This document shows, one piece after another, positions 25,158 to 33,201 of a stretch of DNA of 64,000 bases. Position 1 is the first letter of the stretch; each line of letters starts with the position of its first letter. Origin of the DNA: Ectopseudomonas guguanensis (GTDB taxonomy: Bacteria > Pseudomonadota > Gammaproteobacteria > Pseudomonadales > Pseudomonadaceae); NCBI RefSeq assembly GCF_900104265.1, contig NZ_FNJJ01000018.1, forward strand, positions 1 through 64,000, read 5' to 3'. Position numbers and translations under genes: made by a program. The notes beneath the pieces are model-generated. The model was not told where the DNA came from. It made no database searches and worked only from the letters and a program-made list of their open reading frames with translations.

Positions 25158-26255
25158 TCACTCGGCTTGGAGTGGGTCGAGCGCGCGGACATGCTCGACA
25201 GACCAGCCGAGCGGAACCAGGTCACCAACCGCCAGCTGCGGATCGAGCTCGGCCACGGGTTGCTTGACGTAGAAATCGGACTTGCCGCAGACCTCCATGC
25301 GGATGCGCACGTGATCGCCCAGGTAGATGAACTCGGCGATGCGCCCGGAGAAACGGTTCGGGCAGGCCTCGCTATGACCGTTGAGGCGGATGCGCTCAGG
25401 ACGGATCGACAGGCTCACCGCCTCGCCCACGGCGCCGACGTTGACCGCCGTGGCGCGCACTTCCTCGCCGCGTGCCAGGCGCACCACGCACTCTTCGCCA
25501 TCGCGGCTGACCAGCTCGCCGGCCAGGCGGTTGTTCTCACCGATGAACTGGGCGACGAAGGTGTTGTGCGGCGCCTCGTAGAGGTCGCGCGGCGGGGCGA
25601 TCTGCTGGATCTCGCCCTGGTGGAACACGGCCACGCGGTCGGACATGGTCAGCGCCTCGCCCTGGTCGTGGGTCACATAGACCACAGTCACGCCCAGGCG
25701 CTGGTGCAGGTGCTTGATTTCCATCTGCATGTGTTCGCGCAGCTGCTTGTCCAGCGCGCCGAGGGGTTCATCCATCAGCACCAGTTGCGGCTCGAAGACC
25801 AGCGCACGGGCCAGTGCCACGCGCTGCTGCTGACCACCGGAGAGCTGGCCCGGATAACGATTGCGGAAGCTGTCGAGCTGCACCATCGAAAGGGCGCGCT
25901 TGACCCGCTCGCTGATGTCGGTGCGCGACATGCCGCGCACGCTCAGCGGGAAGGCGAGGTTCTCGGCCACGGTCATGTGCGGGAACAGCGCATAGTTCTG
26001 GAACACCATGCCGATGTCACGCTTGTGCGGCGGCAGTTTGTTCAGCGAACGGCCGTCGAGGAGGATCTCGCCGGCGGTCGGGGTTTCGAAACCGGCCAGC
26101 ATCATCAGGCTGGTGGTCTTGCCGGAGCCGGACGGGCCGAGCAGGGTCAGGAACTCGCCCTTGCGGATATCCAGGTTGAGGTCTTTGACGATCAGCGTCT
26201 CGCCATCGTAGCTCTTCTGCACGCCGCGGAAGCTCACCAGTACATCGTTTGCCAT
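25158..26255 (-). CDS. ABC transporter ATP-binding protein, PotA-like (AgtA-like)
   Basis: A 365-residue ATPase with Walker A GPSGSGKTT, Q-loop VFQNYALFPH, signature LSGGQQQRVALARAL, Walker B LVLMDEP, H-loop VTHDQ and a C-terminal TOBE regulatory domain (SIRPERIRL). First gene of the leftward importer operon. An ATG at 26253-26255 is preferred over the GTG one codon upstream. Confidence 0.92.
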   Translation of the reverse strand: MANDVLVSFRGVQKSYDGETLIVKDLNLDIRKGEFLTLLGPSGSGKTTSLMMLAGFETPTAGEILLDGRSLNKLPPHKRDIGMVFQNYALFPHMTVAENLAFPLSVRGMSRTDISERVKRALSMVQLDSFRNRYPGQLSGGQQQRVALARALVFEPQLVLMDEPLGALDKQLREHMQMEIKHLHQRLGVTVVYVTHDQGEALTMSDRVAVFHQGEIQQIAPPRDLYEAPHNTFVAQFIGENNRLAGELVSRDGEECVVRLARGEEVRATAVNVGAVGEAVSLSIRPERIRLNGHSEACPNRFSGRIAEFIYLGDHVRIRMEVCGKSDFYVKQPVAELDPQLAVGDLVPLGWSVEHVRALDPLQAE

Positions 26256-26367
26256 CACACCACACCCTTGTTCTTGTCTCAGGCCGATGACCGAAGATTA
26301 GGGCGACGAGGCAGGGTGAAAAATCGGGCGGGATGACAAGCTGATATCAGGCGCGAGGAGAATCTGC

Positions 26368-26385
26368 TGTAGGAATTGCCCTACA
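26368..26385. promoter_or_regulatory. GacA-box-like palindrome upstream of the transporter operon
   Basis: TGTAGG-N6-CCTACA, a perfect 6+6 inverted repeat with the same architecture as the GacA box (TGTAAG-N6-CTTACA). It lies about 113 bases upstream of the ATPase start, and the adjacent response regulator is a LuxR-type protein like GacA. Binding by that regulator is inferred. Confidence 0.55.
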
Positions 26386-26427
26386 AAATCCGAGTATTTG
26401 CTTTGGTTTTCGAGCGCCCGACGAAGC

Positions 26428-26490
26428 GTAGGAGCGGCTTCAGCCGCGAAGCTCCCGTGGTCAACTCATCGCGGCTAAAGCCGCTCCTAC
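26428..26490. repeat. REP-type palindromic pair (GTAGGAGCGG family)
   Basis: Arms GTAGGAGCGGCTTCAGCCGCG and CGCGGCTAAAGCCGCTCCTAC in inverted orientation with a short spacer. It sits between the response regulator stop and the importer promoter region. Confidence 0.9.
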
Positions 26491-26502
26491 GAAAGCTCCC
26501 GA

Positions 26503-27132
26503 TCAGACCAGACGGTGCTCCATCGCGTAGCGCACCAGATCGGCCATCGAATGGGCCCCGAGCTTCTGCATCAGGCGCGCCTTGTGCGTGCTCACGGTCT
26601 TGTTGCTGATCGCCAGGTGCAGGGCAATATCGTTGACGCCCTCTCCTCGCACGAGACGCTCGAATACCGAGAACTCGCGCTCGGACAGTTGTGCATGAGG
26701 CGGGCGCGAGTCGGTCAGGCCAACCTCGAAAACCATGCGATCGGCCAGAGCCGGGTCGATATAGCGACCACCGCTGGCCACCTTGCGAATCGCGGTGATC
26801 AGCAGCGCCGGGTCGCTGTCCTTGGTGGCGTAGCCGGCAGCGCCAGCCTTGAGCGCACGGGCCGCCATCTGCGCCTCGTCGTGCATCGACAGCACCAGAA
26901 TCGCCGGCGCCTCGGTCAGCGCGCGAATGCGCGGAATGGCCTCCAGACCGTTGACGCCCGGCATGGAGATATCCAGCAGCACCACGTCGCAAGGCGTACG
27001 GCGCAGTACCTCGAGCAGTTGCTCGCCGTTGCACGCCTCGCCCGCCACCTCGAGATCGCGGGCCATGCCGATCAGTTGCTTGATGCCTTCCCGCACGATG
27101 GTGTGGTCTTCGGCCACCAGTACCCGAATCAC
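26503..27132 (-). CDS. LuxR-family response regulator (AgtR-like)
   Basis: A 209-residue two-domain regulator: receiver with D8/D9 acid pair (VAEDH), phospho-acceptor D54 (VVLLDISMPG), and a C-terminal LuxR/NarL helix-turn-helix (LSEREFSVFERLVRGEGVN, KTVSTHKARLMQKL). The GTG start shares bases with the sensor kinase stop (GTGA), so it is translated with its partner. By synteny it corresponds to AgtR, activator of the delta-aminovalerate transporter. Confidence 0.88.
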   Translation of the reverse strand: MIRVLVAEDHTIVREGIKQLIGMARDLEVAGEACNGEQLLEVLRRTPCDVVLLDISMPGVNGLEAIPRIRALTEAPAILVLSMHDEAQMAARALKAGAAGYATKDSDPALLITAIRKVASGGRYIDPALADRMVFEVGLTDSRPPHAQLSEREFSVFERLVRGEGVNDIALHLAISNKTVSTHKARLMQKLGAHSMADLVRYAMEHRLV

Positions 27133-29534
27133 GCCGTGACCTCCTCATCCAGGGTTATGCGCGCGTACAGCGTAGTGCCCTCACCCGGCCGGCTGTCAAT
27201 CTGCAACTGGCCGCCGAGCATGAGCATGCGCTCCTGCATGCCGACCAGACCGAAGGACTGCCCGGGCTTGCGCATGGCGGCATCGAAACCCTTGCCATCG
27301 TCGGTCACCGACAGGCACAGATTGCCCGCTTCCTGCCACAGGCGCACCACCACACTGTGCGCGCCGGCATGACGCATGACATTGGTCAGTGCCTCCTGGA
27401 GGATGCGGAACAGGCCAATGGCCTGAGCATCGGGCAAACGCGGCAAATGCTCGGGCACCTCCACCAGGCAGGGGATCTGCGTGCGCTCCTCGAAGCGGCG
27501 TACCTGCCATTCGATGGCCGAGGCGATACCGGCATCGAGAATCGGTGGACGCAGCGCCGTGGCCACGTCGCGCACCAGTTGAAACAGCTGGGCGATCAGA
27601 CGCTTCATGCTGGCCAGGCGCTCATCCAGTTCGGGAATCTGTCCGGCGCAAACCAGCTCGCACATGGCGGTTTCCAGCTTGAGCACCGTCAGCACCTGGC
27701 CCAGTTCGTCGTGTACCTCGCGGGCGATACGCGCCTTTTCCTCCTCACGCACGCTTTCCAGATGCGCAGACAGTTCGCGCAGGCGCGCCCGCGAGTCGGC
27801 CAGCGCCAGCTCGGCCAGCTTGTTCTCGGTGATGTCCCAGAGAATGCCGTCCCAGACCACCCGACCACCGCCGAGCGGGCGCGCGGTGGTGCGGATGTCG
27901 GCCCACAGCACCTCCTGCTCGGCGGTGAGGATGCGCCCCTGCCAGTACCAGTCGCTCTCGCCTTCCAGCGCCAGCGTCTGGCTGTTGAGGTAGCTGGGGA
28001 GATCCTGCGGGTGCACCAGGCTGCGAATGCCGCGATCCTCACGCTGCAGCTCATGCGCCGGCCAGCCGACCATCTCCTGACTGGCCTCGCTGATATAGGC
28101 GAAGTTGACCGCCTGCCCCGGCCCGGCGCGCTCCAGGCGAAACACCAGGCCGGGCACGTTGCCGGCGATGCCCTTGAAGCGCGCCTCGCTCTCTTCCAGT
28201 GCCGCGCGCGCACGGCGACGCTCGGTCACGTCGCTGAGAAACACCACCAGATATTCGGCCTGACGATAGCGCAGAAAGCTCAGCGAAACGTCGGCCGGCA
28301 TGCGGCTACCGTCGGCGCGCAGGCAATCGATTTCGAAACTTGTCGAGCCACCGCCCTGTTCGCGCACCTGCTTCCACAGGGCGAGCCAGCGATCCATGTC
28401 GAGGCCCGGTTCCAGCAGGCTCAGAGGCTTGTCCACCAGCTCACCGGCGGCGTAGCCGAGCATGCGTTCGGCGGCGCGGTTGGCATAGCGCAGGTGACTG
28501 TCCCAGTTGACCCAGAGAATGCCCACCGTGCTGTGATCGATGGAGAACTGGCTCAGGCGCAGCGCCTCGGCCGCCTGCTGGTGGCGGTCCAGCTCGCCGC
28601 GTGCGCCCAGCAAACCCCGTTCGAGCAGGCGCGTCTGCTGGCGCTGGCGGTAGAGCGCCGTGGCGCCGATCAGCAGCAGCAGCGCAAGAAACAGCGTGAG
28701 GGTCTTCCAGAAGCCGACAAAATCGCTGGACTGCGGGTAACGCAAGGGCATCCAGGTTTCGCGCAGTTCCTCCAGCTCGCGCGCAGGCAGTGCCTGCAGG
28801 GTCTGGTCGACAATGGCGGACAGCAGCGGCTGGTCGCGGCGCGTGGCCAGGCGCAGCAACTGCGGCAGGCCGATGTCGCCGACGATACTCAGGTTGGCGA
28901 AGCGTGATTCATGCAGCAGCTGGCTGAGGCTCGCCTCATCCAGCACCGCGTAACTGACCTCCTGGTTCAGCACCAGCTGCAACGCGGCGCGTTCCGAAGG
29001 TGCGGCGCGCAGGCGCAGGTTGGTATGGGTGCGTTCCAGGTATTCGGCAGCCTGACTCGGCGAGTGCAGGGCCACCACCTGCTCCAGCGGCAACTGGTCG
29101 AGATCCACCGCACCATTGCCGCTGCGCTCGCCGACCACCAGATGCGGCACGCGCAGGTAGGGCATGGAGTAATGCCAGATGCGCAGGCCGGCTGGCGTCT
29201 GCTGCAGCCCCGGCGCCAGGTCCACCTCACCCGCGCTGGCCGCTCGCTCCAGTGACTCGTGGTCCGCATACAGGCGCCAGTCAGGGGCAACGCCCATGCC
29301 CTCCAGCAAACGCTGCATCAGCTCGACATTGGCCCCGGTCAGTTGCCGATTCTGACCGCGCTGAACCCAGGGCGCCTGCTGCACCAGGCCTACACGCAGC
29401 ACGGGATGATCCCTTAGCCAGGCACGCTGCTCGGCATCGAAAGCCGGGCGCAAGGGCATGCGCTGACTCTCAGCCCAGGCGTTGGAGATCACCAGCAGCA
29501 GCAACAGGGATAGGGAGGAAAGAAGGGACTTCAT
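27129..29534 (-). CDS. sensor histidine kinase with periplasmic binding-protein domain and two PAS domains (AgtS-like)
   Basis: An 801-residue kinase. Order: signal segment (1-21), a bacterial solute-binding domain 3 module in the periplasm (about 40-265), one membrane helix (about 273-293), two PAS/PAC modules (about 330-445 and 455-575), a HisKA_3 dimerisation domain with the phospho-His in REVHDELGQ, and a GHKL ATPase (TDDGKGFDAA, GLVGMQERMLMLGG). The solute-binding domain points to direct sensing of an amino-acid-like ligand. Divergent from the DUF3530 gene. Confidence 0.88.
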   Translation of the reverse strand: MKSLLSSLSLLLLLVISNAWAESQRMPLRPAFDAEQRAWLRDHPVLRVGLVQQAPWVQRGQNRQLTGANVELMQRLLEGMGVAPDWRLYADHESLERAASAGEVDLAPGLQQTPAGLRIWHYSMPYLRVPHLVVGERSGNGAVDLDQLPLEQVVALHSPSQAAEYLERTHTNLRLRAAPSERAALQLVLNQEVSYAVLDEASLSQLLHESRFANLSIVGDIGLPQLLRLATRRDQPLLSAIVDQTLQALPARELEELRETWMPLRYPQSSDFVGFWKTLTLFLALLLLIGATALYRQRQQTRLLERGLLGARGELDRHQQAAEALRLSQFSIDHSTVGILWVNWDSHLRYANRAAERMLGYAAGELVDKPLSLLEPGLDMDRWLALWKQVREQGGGSTSFEIDCLRADGSRMPADVSLSFLRYRQAEYLVVFLSDVTERRRARAALEESEARFKGIAGNVPGLVFRLERAGPGQAVNFAYISEASQEMVGWPAHELQREDRGIRSLVHPQDLPSYLNSQTLALEGESDWYWQGRILTAEQEVLWADIRTTARPLGGGRVVWDGILWDITENKLAELALADSRARLRELSAHLESVREEEKARIAREVHDELGQVLTVLKLETAMCELVCAGQIPELDERLASMKRLIAQLFQLVRDVATALRPPILDAGIASAIEWQVRRFEERTQIPCLVEVPEHLPRLPDAQAIGLFRILQEALTNVMRHAGAHSVVVRLWQEAGNLCLSVTDDGKGFDAAMRKPGQSFGLVGMQERMLMLGGQLQIDSRPGEGTTLYARITLDEEVTA

Positions 29535-29647
29535 GCACGGCGAATCCGCTGACGCGATCCCCTACCTTACTCCAGTCTTGCCCGAGTCGCCTGACAAAAG
29601 CGGAGCGCGGCATTAGGCTCTGTAGCAGACGATCAGGAGCCTCATCG

Positions 29648-30625
29648 ATGCGCCTTCATTCACTAGCACTGCTCGGTTTCTGCCTGCTGTCCTGCCCCGC
29701 GGCCTGGGCCGAGAAGCCGGCCGGGGACGCGCCGGCCGATAGCGTCGACGCCCCCGCTGCGAACGAGCGCCCGCTACTGCCCGAGCGCAGCGTCAGCGAG
29801 GCGCAGACGCTGGAGCAACGCCTGGACAAACGTGAGCAACAGATGCTGCAGGCTGGCGCCGAGAGCTTTCTCGCCCTGTGGCTGCCGGCCAACGTCGGCG
29901 AGCCCAGCGGTGCGGTGATCCTGTTGCCTGGCGACGTGGAAAACGCCGATGGCGCGGCCGCAGTCGGCCCGCTACGGCGCAAGTTGCCCGATGCCGGCTG
30001 GCACAGCCTGAGCATCACCCTCCCCGATCCCGACGGCGACCCGCTACCGCCGCGCACCGCCGCCGTCGACACACCCGCGCCAACTGGCGAGGAAGCCAGC
30101 GACGCGGAGGCGCAAAGCACTGCCGAGGATTCGCCGGAGCCCACGGCCGCACCCGCCGCCACGGCACTCACTCCCGAGCAGCGGCGCCAGGCGCACGTCG
30201 AACGGGTGATGACGCGCATCGAGGCGGCCGTCGCCTTTACCGAACAGCAACAGGCCAAGGAGATCGTGCTACTGGGCCACGGCAGCGGCGCTTACTGGGC
30301 TGCGCGTTATCTGAGCGAGCGCAAGCCGGGCAATGTGCACAATCTGCTGATGGTCGCAGCCGAGTTGCCAGCAGGCTTCGCCCCACCACTGGACGAATTG
30401 GTGGCGCAGCTGCCGGTGGCCACCGGCGACTTCTATTACAAGGATCAGTTCACCGACCGCACTGCGGCGCTGAAACGCCTGCACGCGAGCAAACGCGCCA
30501 AATTGCCCACCTATATCCAGGTGTCGATGAAGGCTCTGCCGGGGAATCTGGACGTGCAGCAGGAGCAGCTCTACCGTCGTCTGCGCGGCTGGCTACAGCT
30601 GCATATCCGCGCGACCGGCAGCTAG
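29648..30625 (+). CDS. DUF3530 family exported protein
   Basis: A 325-residue protein with a signal peptide (MRLHSLALLGFCLLSCPAAW, cleaved near Ala22), an Ala/Pro/Glu-rich linker (about 130-170) and an alpha/beta-hydrolase-like C-terminal half (LLGHGSGAYWAARYL resembles a nucleophile elbow, GHGSG). The function is unknown. The start was chosen at the signal peptide, as the upstream open frame lies antisense in the kinase gene. It converges with the DjlA gene; the two stops share CTAG. Confidence 0.78.
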   Translation: MRLHSLALLGFCLLSCPAAWAEKPAGDAPADSVDAPAANERPLLPERSVSEAQTLEQRLDKREQQMLQAGAESFLALWLPANVGEPSGAVILLPGDVENADGAAAVGPLRRKLPDAGWHSLSITLPDPDGDPLPPRTAAVDTPAPTGEEASDAEAQSTAEDSPEPTAAPAATALTPEQRRQAHVERVMTRIEAAVAFTEQQQAKEIVLLGHGSGAYWAARYLSERKPGNVHNLLMVAAELPAGFAPPLDELVAQLPVATGDFYYKDQFTDRTAALKRLHASKRAKLPTYIQVSMKALPGNLDVQQEQLYRRLRGWLQLHIRATGS

Positions 30626-31383
30626 CGCAAGCCCAGGCGCTGGCGGATCAGCGCATAGGCCTGATGCAGCTGACGGGTGGTTTCGGTCGCTTCCCGAATG
30701 CGTTCGGGCGAAGCGCCGGAGCCAGCCAGCTTGTCCGGGTGATGGCGACTGAGCAGGCGCCGGTAGGCGCGCTTGATCTGCTCGGGCTCGCTGCCCTCGG
30801 CGACGCCCAACAGACGCAGCGCTTCCTGATAGCTGCCGCCCGTCGGTGCCGGTTGCTGGCTTCGACGCGGCGCATATTCCTCGCCCAGGCTGTCGAGCCG
30901 GGCACTCTCCCAGCCGAGCCATTTGCCCCACAGCAGGATCAACTCGTGCTCGCTGGGCGATACTCGCCCATCGACCCAGGCCATGCGCCAACAGGCCCGC
31001 AGCATCGCATCGGCGCGCTGGCGCTGGCGCTGCAGCGGCCCGCGCAGGTTGTCGCGCCCGGTCTTGCCCCGGGCGAAGGCTTCGATAGCACGGCGCTGAG
31101 CAGCGGCATCCAAGCCAAGTCGCTGCATTTCCGAGCGCGCCTGCTGGATATGACTCTGCACCACACGGCCGTCGCTCTTGGCCAGGCGACCGAGCATGAG
31201 AAACAGCAGATCATCGTCGGCTGGAGCCGCGCGGCCGCCCAGACGTTCGCGCAGATTGTCCCAGCCATGCAGGCGTAAACGACGATCCAGCACCTGCCCG
31301 AGCAGACCGCCAAGCAAGGCACCCGGGATGCTGGCCAGGGCCAGTCCGGCCGCAGCGCCTAGCAGAGTCGCCGGCCAAAGCAC
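30622..31383 (-). CDS. DjlA-like membrane-anchored J-domain protein
   Basis: A 253-residue DnaK co-chaperone candidate. N-terminal glycine/alanine-rich membrane segment (ATLLGAAAGLALASIPGALL), a TerB-like helical region in the middle, and a C-terminal J domain with RRLLSRHHPDKLAG carrying the essential HPD tripeptide. This order is the DjlA architecture. It is followed directly by murU (stop at 31384 region), same strand. Confidence 0.85.
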   Translation of the reverse strand: MLWPATLLGAAAGLALASIPGALLGGLLGQVLDRRLRLHGWDNLRERLGGRAAPADDDLLFLMLGRLAKSDGRVVQSHIQQARSEMQRLGLDAAAQRRAIEAFARGKTGRDNLRGPLQRQRQRADAMLRACWRMAWVDGRVSPSEHELILLWGKWLGWESARLDSLGEEYAPRRSQQPAPTGGSYQEALRLLGVAEGSEPEQIKRAYRRLLSRHHPDKLAGSGASPERIREATETTRQLHQAYALIRQRLGLR

Positions 31384-32055
31384 CTAGCGTGCCTCCTGCA
31401 GCAGACGCTCGACTTCAGCCAGACGCTCGTGCGTACCGACATCGATCCAGCAGCCGCCGTAGTGCTCACCACTGACCTGCCCTGCCGCCATCGCCTCGCG
31501 CAGCAACGGCGCCAGCTTGAAGGCGCCTGGAGCACAGGCAGCGAACAGACGCGGATGCAGCACGGCAAGGCCGCTATAGGTCAGCCGCTCGCCCATCGTG
31601 CCGCTGTCCTGCACCTGGCCGGCGGCCAGGACGAAGTCGCCCTGGGGGTGGTGCGCCGGGTTATCCACCAGCACCAGATGCGCCAGACCGGCGAGCGGTT
31701 GGCGTAACGCGGCAAAGGCGTAGTCGGTGAAGACATCGCCGTTGACCACCACGAAGGGTTCATTGCCCAGCAGGGGTAGCGCCTCGAAGATGCCGCCGCC
31801 GGTTTCCAGCGGCTCACCTTCGGCCGAATAGAGGATGCTCACGCCAAAGCGCGCGCCATCGCCGAGGTAATCCTCGATCTGCTGGCCCAGCCAGGCGTGA
31901 TTGATCACCAGCTCGGTGAACCCGGCGGCGGCCAGGGCGCGGACGTGATACTCGATCAAGGGTACGCCGGCCGCCTTCACCAGCGGCTTCGGCGTATGCA
32001 GGGTCAGCGGACGCAGGCGCTCGCCCTTGCCAGCGGCGAGAATCATCGCCTTCAT
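31384..32055 (-). CDS. murU: N-acetylmuramate alpha-1-phosphate uridylyltransferase
   Basis: Makes UDP-MurNAc from MurNAc-1-phosphate in the cell-wall recycling bypass that avoids MurA, contributing to intrinsic fosfomycin tolerance in Pseudomonas. A 223-residue nucleotidyltransferase with AMILAAGKGERLRPLT at the N-terminus and KPLVKAAGVPLIEYH next. Its start overlaps the amgK stop by 4 bases, so kinase and uridylyltransferase are made together. Confidence 0.93.
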   Translation of the reverse strand: MKAMILAAGKGERLRPLTLHTPKPLVKAAGVPLIEYHVRALAAAGFTELVINHAWLGQQIEDYLGDGARFGVSILYSAEGEPLETGGGIFEALPLLGNEPFVVVNGDVFTDYAFAALRQPLAGLAHLVLVDNPAHHPQGDFVLAAGQVQDSGTMGERLTYSGLAVLHPRLFAACAPGAFKLAPLLREAMAAGQVSGEHYGGCWIDVGTHERLAEVERLLQEAR

Positions 32056-33077
32056 GCAAGCGCCCCTTCTTCTGTCGCCAGGCTGGCGAACAGCTCACCC
32101 AGCTCGGTCAGCTCCGGCCGGCGCGCCAGCACCGCCTGGATATAGGCGAAGAAGCGCGGTACATCGCCCAGATACTTGGGCTTGCCGTCGCGATGGCAGA
32201 TGCGCGCGAAGATGCCGATGACCTTGAGGTGGCGCTGCACACCCATCAGATCGCTGGCGCGCAGGAAGTCCTCAAGCGATGCCTGCACCGGAATGCCAGC
32301 CGCCTGCGCCCGCTCCCAATAGCCCTGCAGCCAGCCTTGCACGCGCTCCTCGGGCCAGCTGAGAAAGGCATCCTTGAACAGGCAGGTGATGTCATAGGTA
32401 ACCGGACCATTGACGGCGTCCTGAAAGTCCAGCACGCCGGGGTTGGGTGCGCTGCGCATCAGGTTGCGCGGCATGAAGTCGCGGTGCACCACGACCTTGG
32501 GCTGCGCCAGGGCACTGTCGATCAGCAGTTGGCTAACGCGTTGCCAGGCGGATTGCTGCTCGGCGGTAAAGGTACGCCCCAGATGGCGCTGCACATACCA
32601 CTCGGGGAACAGCTGCAATTCACGACGCAGCAAGGCGTCGTCGTAATGCGGCAGGTTGCCATCGAGCGGCAGGCGCTGCTGCTTGAGCAAGGCCTCGATG
32701 GCATCGTCGAACAGCTTATCGGCGTTGTGCTCGTCGATCACGTCCAGGTAGGTCTGGCGGCCCAGATCATCGAGAATCAGAAAACCCTGCGCGAGGTCGG
32801 CAGCCAGTACCTGCGGCACATGCACGCCAGCACTGGCCAGTAGTGCAGCGATACGGACGAAGGGCTCGCAGTTCTCCTGCGGAGGAGGCGCATCCATCAG
32901 GATCAGGCTGCGCTCCCCCGCCTGCCAGCGGAAATAGCGACGAAAACTGGCGTCGCTGCTGGCGGGAGTGAGTTCGGCGGCAGGCACCGTTCCCCAGCCG
33001 CGTGCGGCGAACAGAGGGGACAGTTGCCCGGCGAGCCAGGTTTGCAGCTGTTGCAGACGTACATCGTGTTCAGACAT
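32052..33077 (-). CDS. amgK: N-acetylmuramate/N-acetylglucosamine anomeric kinase
   Basis: Phosphorylates MurNAc or GlcNAc at C1, feeding MurU. A 341-residue aminoglycoside-phosphotransferase-fold kinase with the catalytic loop VHRDFMPRNLM and the metal motif LDFQDA. The start at MSEHDVRLQQL was preferred over an ATG 13 codons upstream. Divergent from lptD, with a shared control region of about 125 bases. Confidence 0.93.
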   Translation of the reverse strand: MSEHDVRLQQLQTWLAGQLSPLFAARGWGTVPAAELTPASSDASFRRYFRWQAGERSLILMDAPPPQENCEPFVRIAALLASAGVHVPQVLAADLAQGFLILDDLGRQTYLDVIDEHNADKLFDDAIEALLKQQRLPLDGNLPHYDDALLRRELQLFPEWYVQRHLGRTFTAEQQSAWQRVSQLLIDSALAQPKVVVHRDFMPRNLMRSAPNPGVLDFQDAVNGPVTYDITCLFKDAFLSWPEERVQGWLQGYWERAQAAGIPVQASLEDFLRASDLMGVQRHLKVIGIFARICHRDGKPKYLGDVPRFFAYIQAVLARRPELTELGELFASLATEEGALA

Positions 33078-33201
33078 CAAGGGGTCTCCGACGGCGCTAG
33101 CCGTTGCGCGGGTCATGCTTTATTATCCAGCATCTTTTTCAGCCCATCGAGAGGCGTGCGGCCCCTGGGCCGGTAGCGCGCAGGAAGCCCGGACTAACAA
33201 G

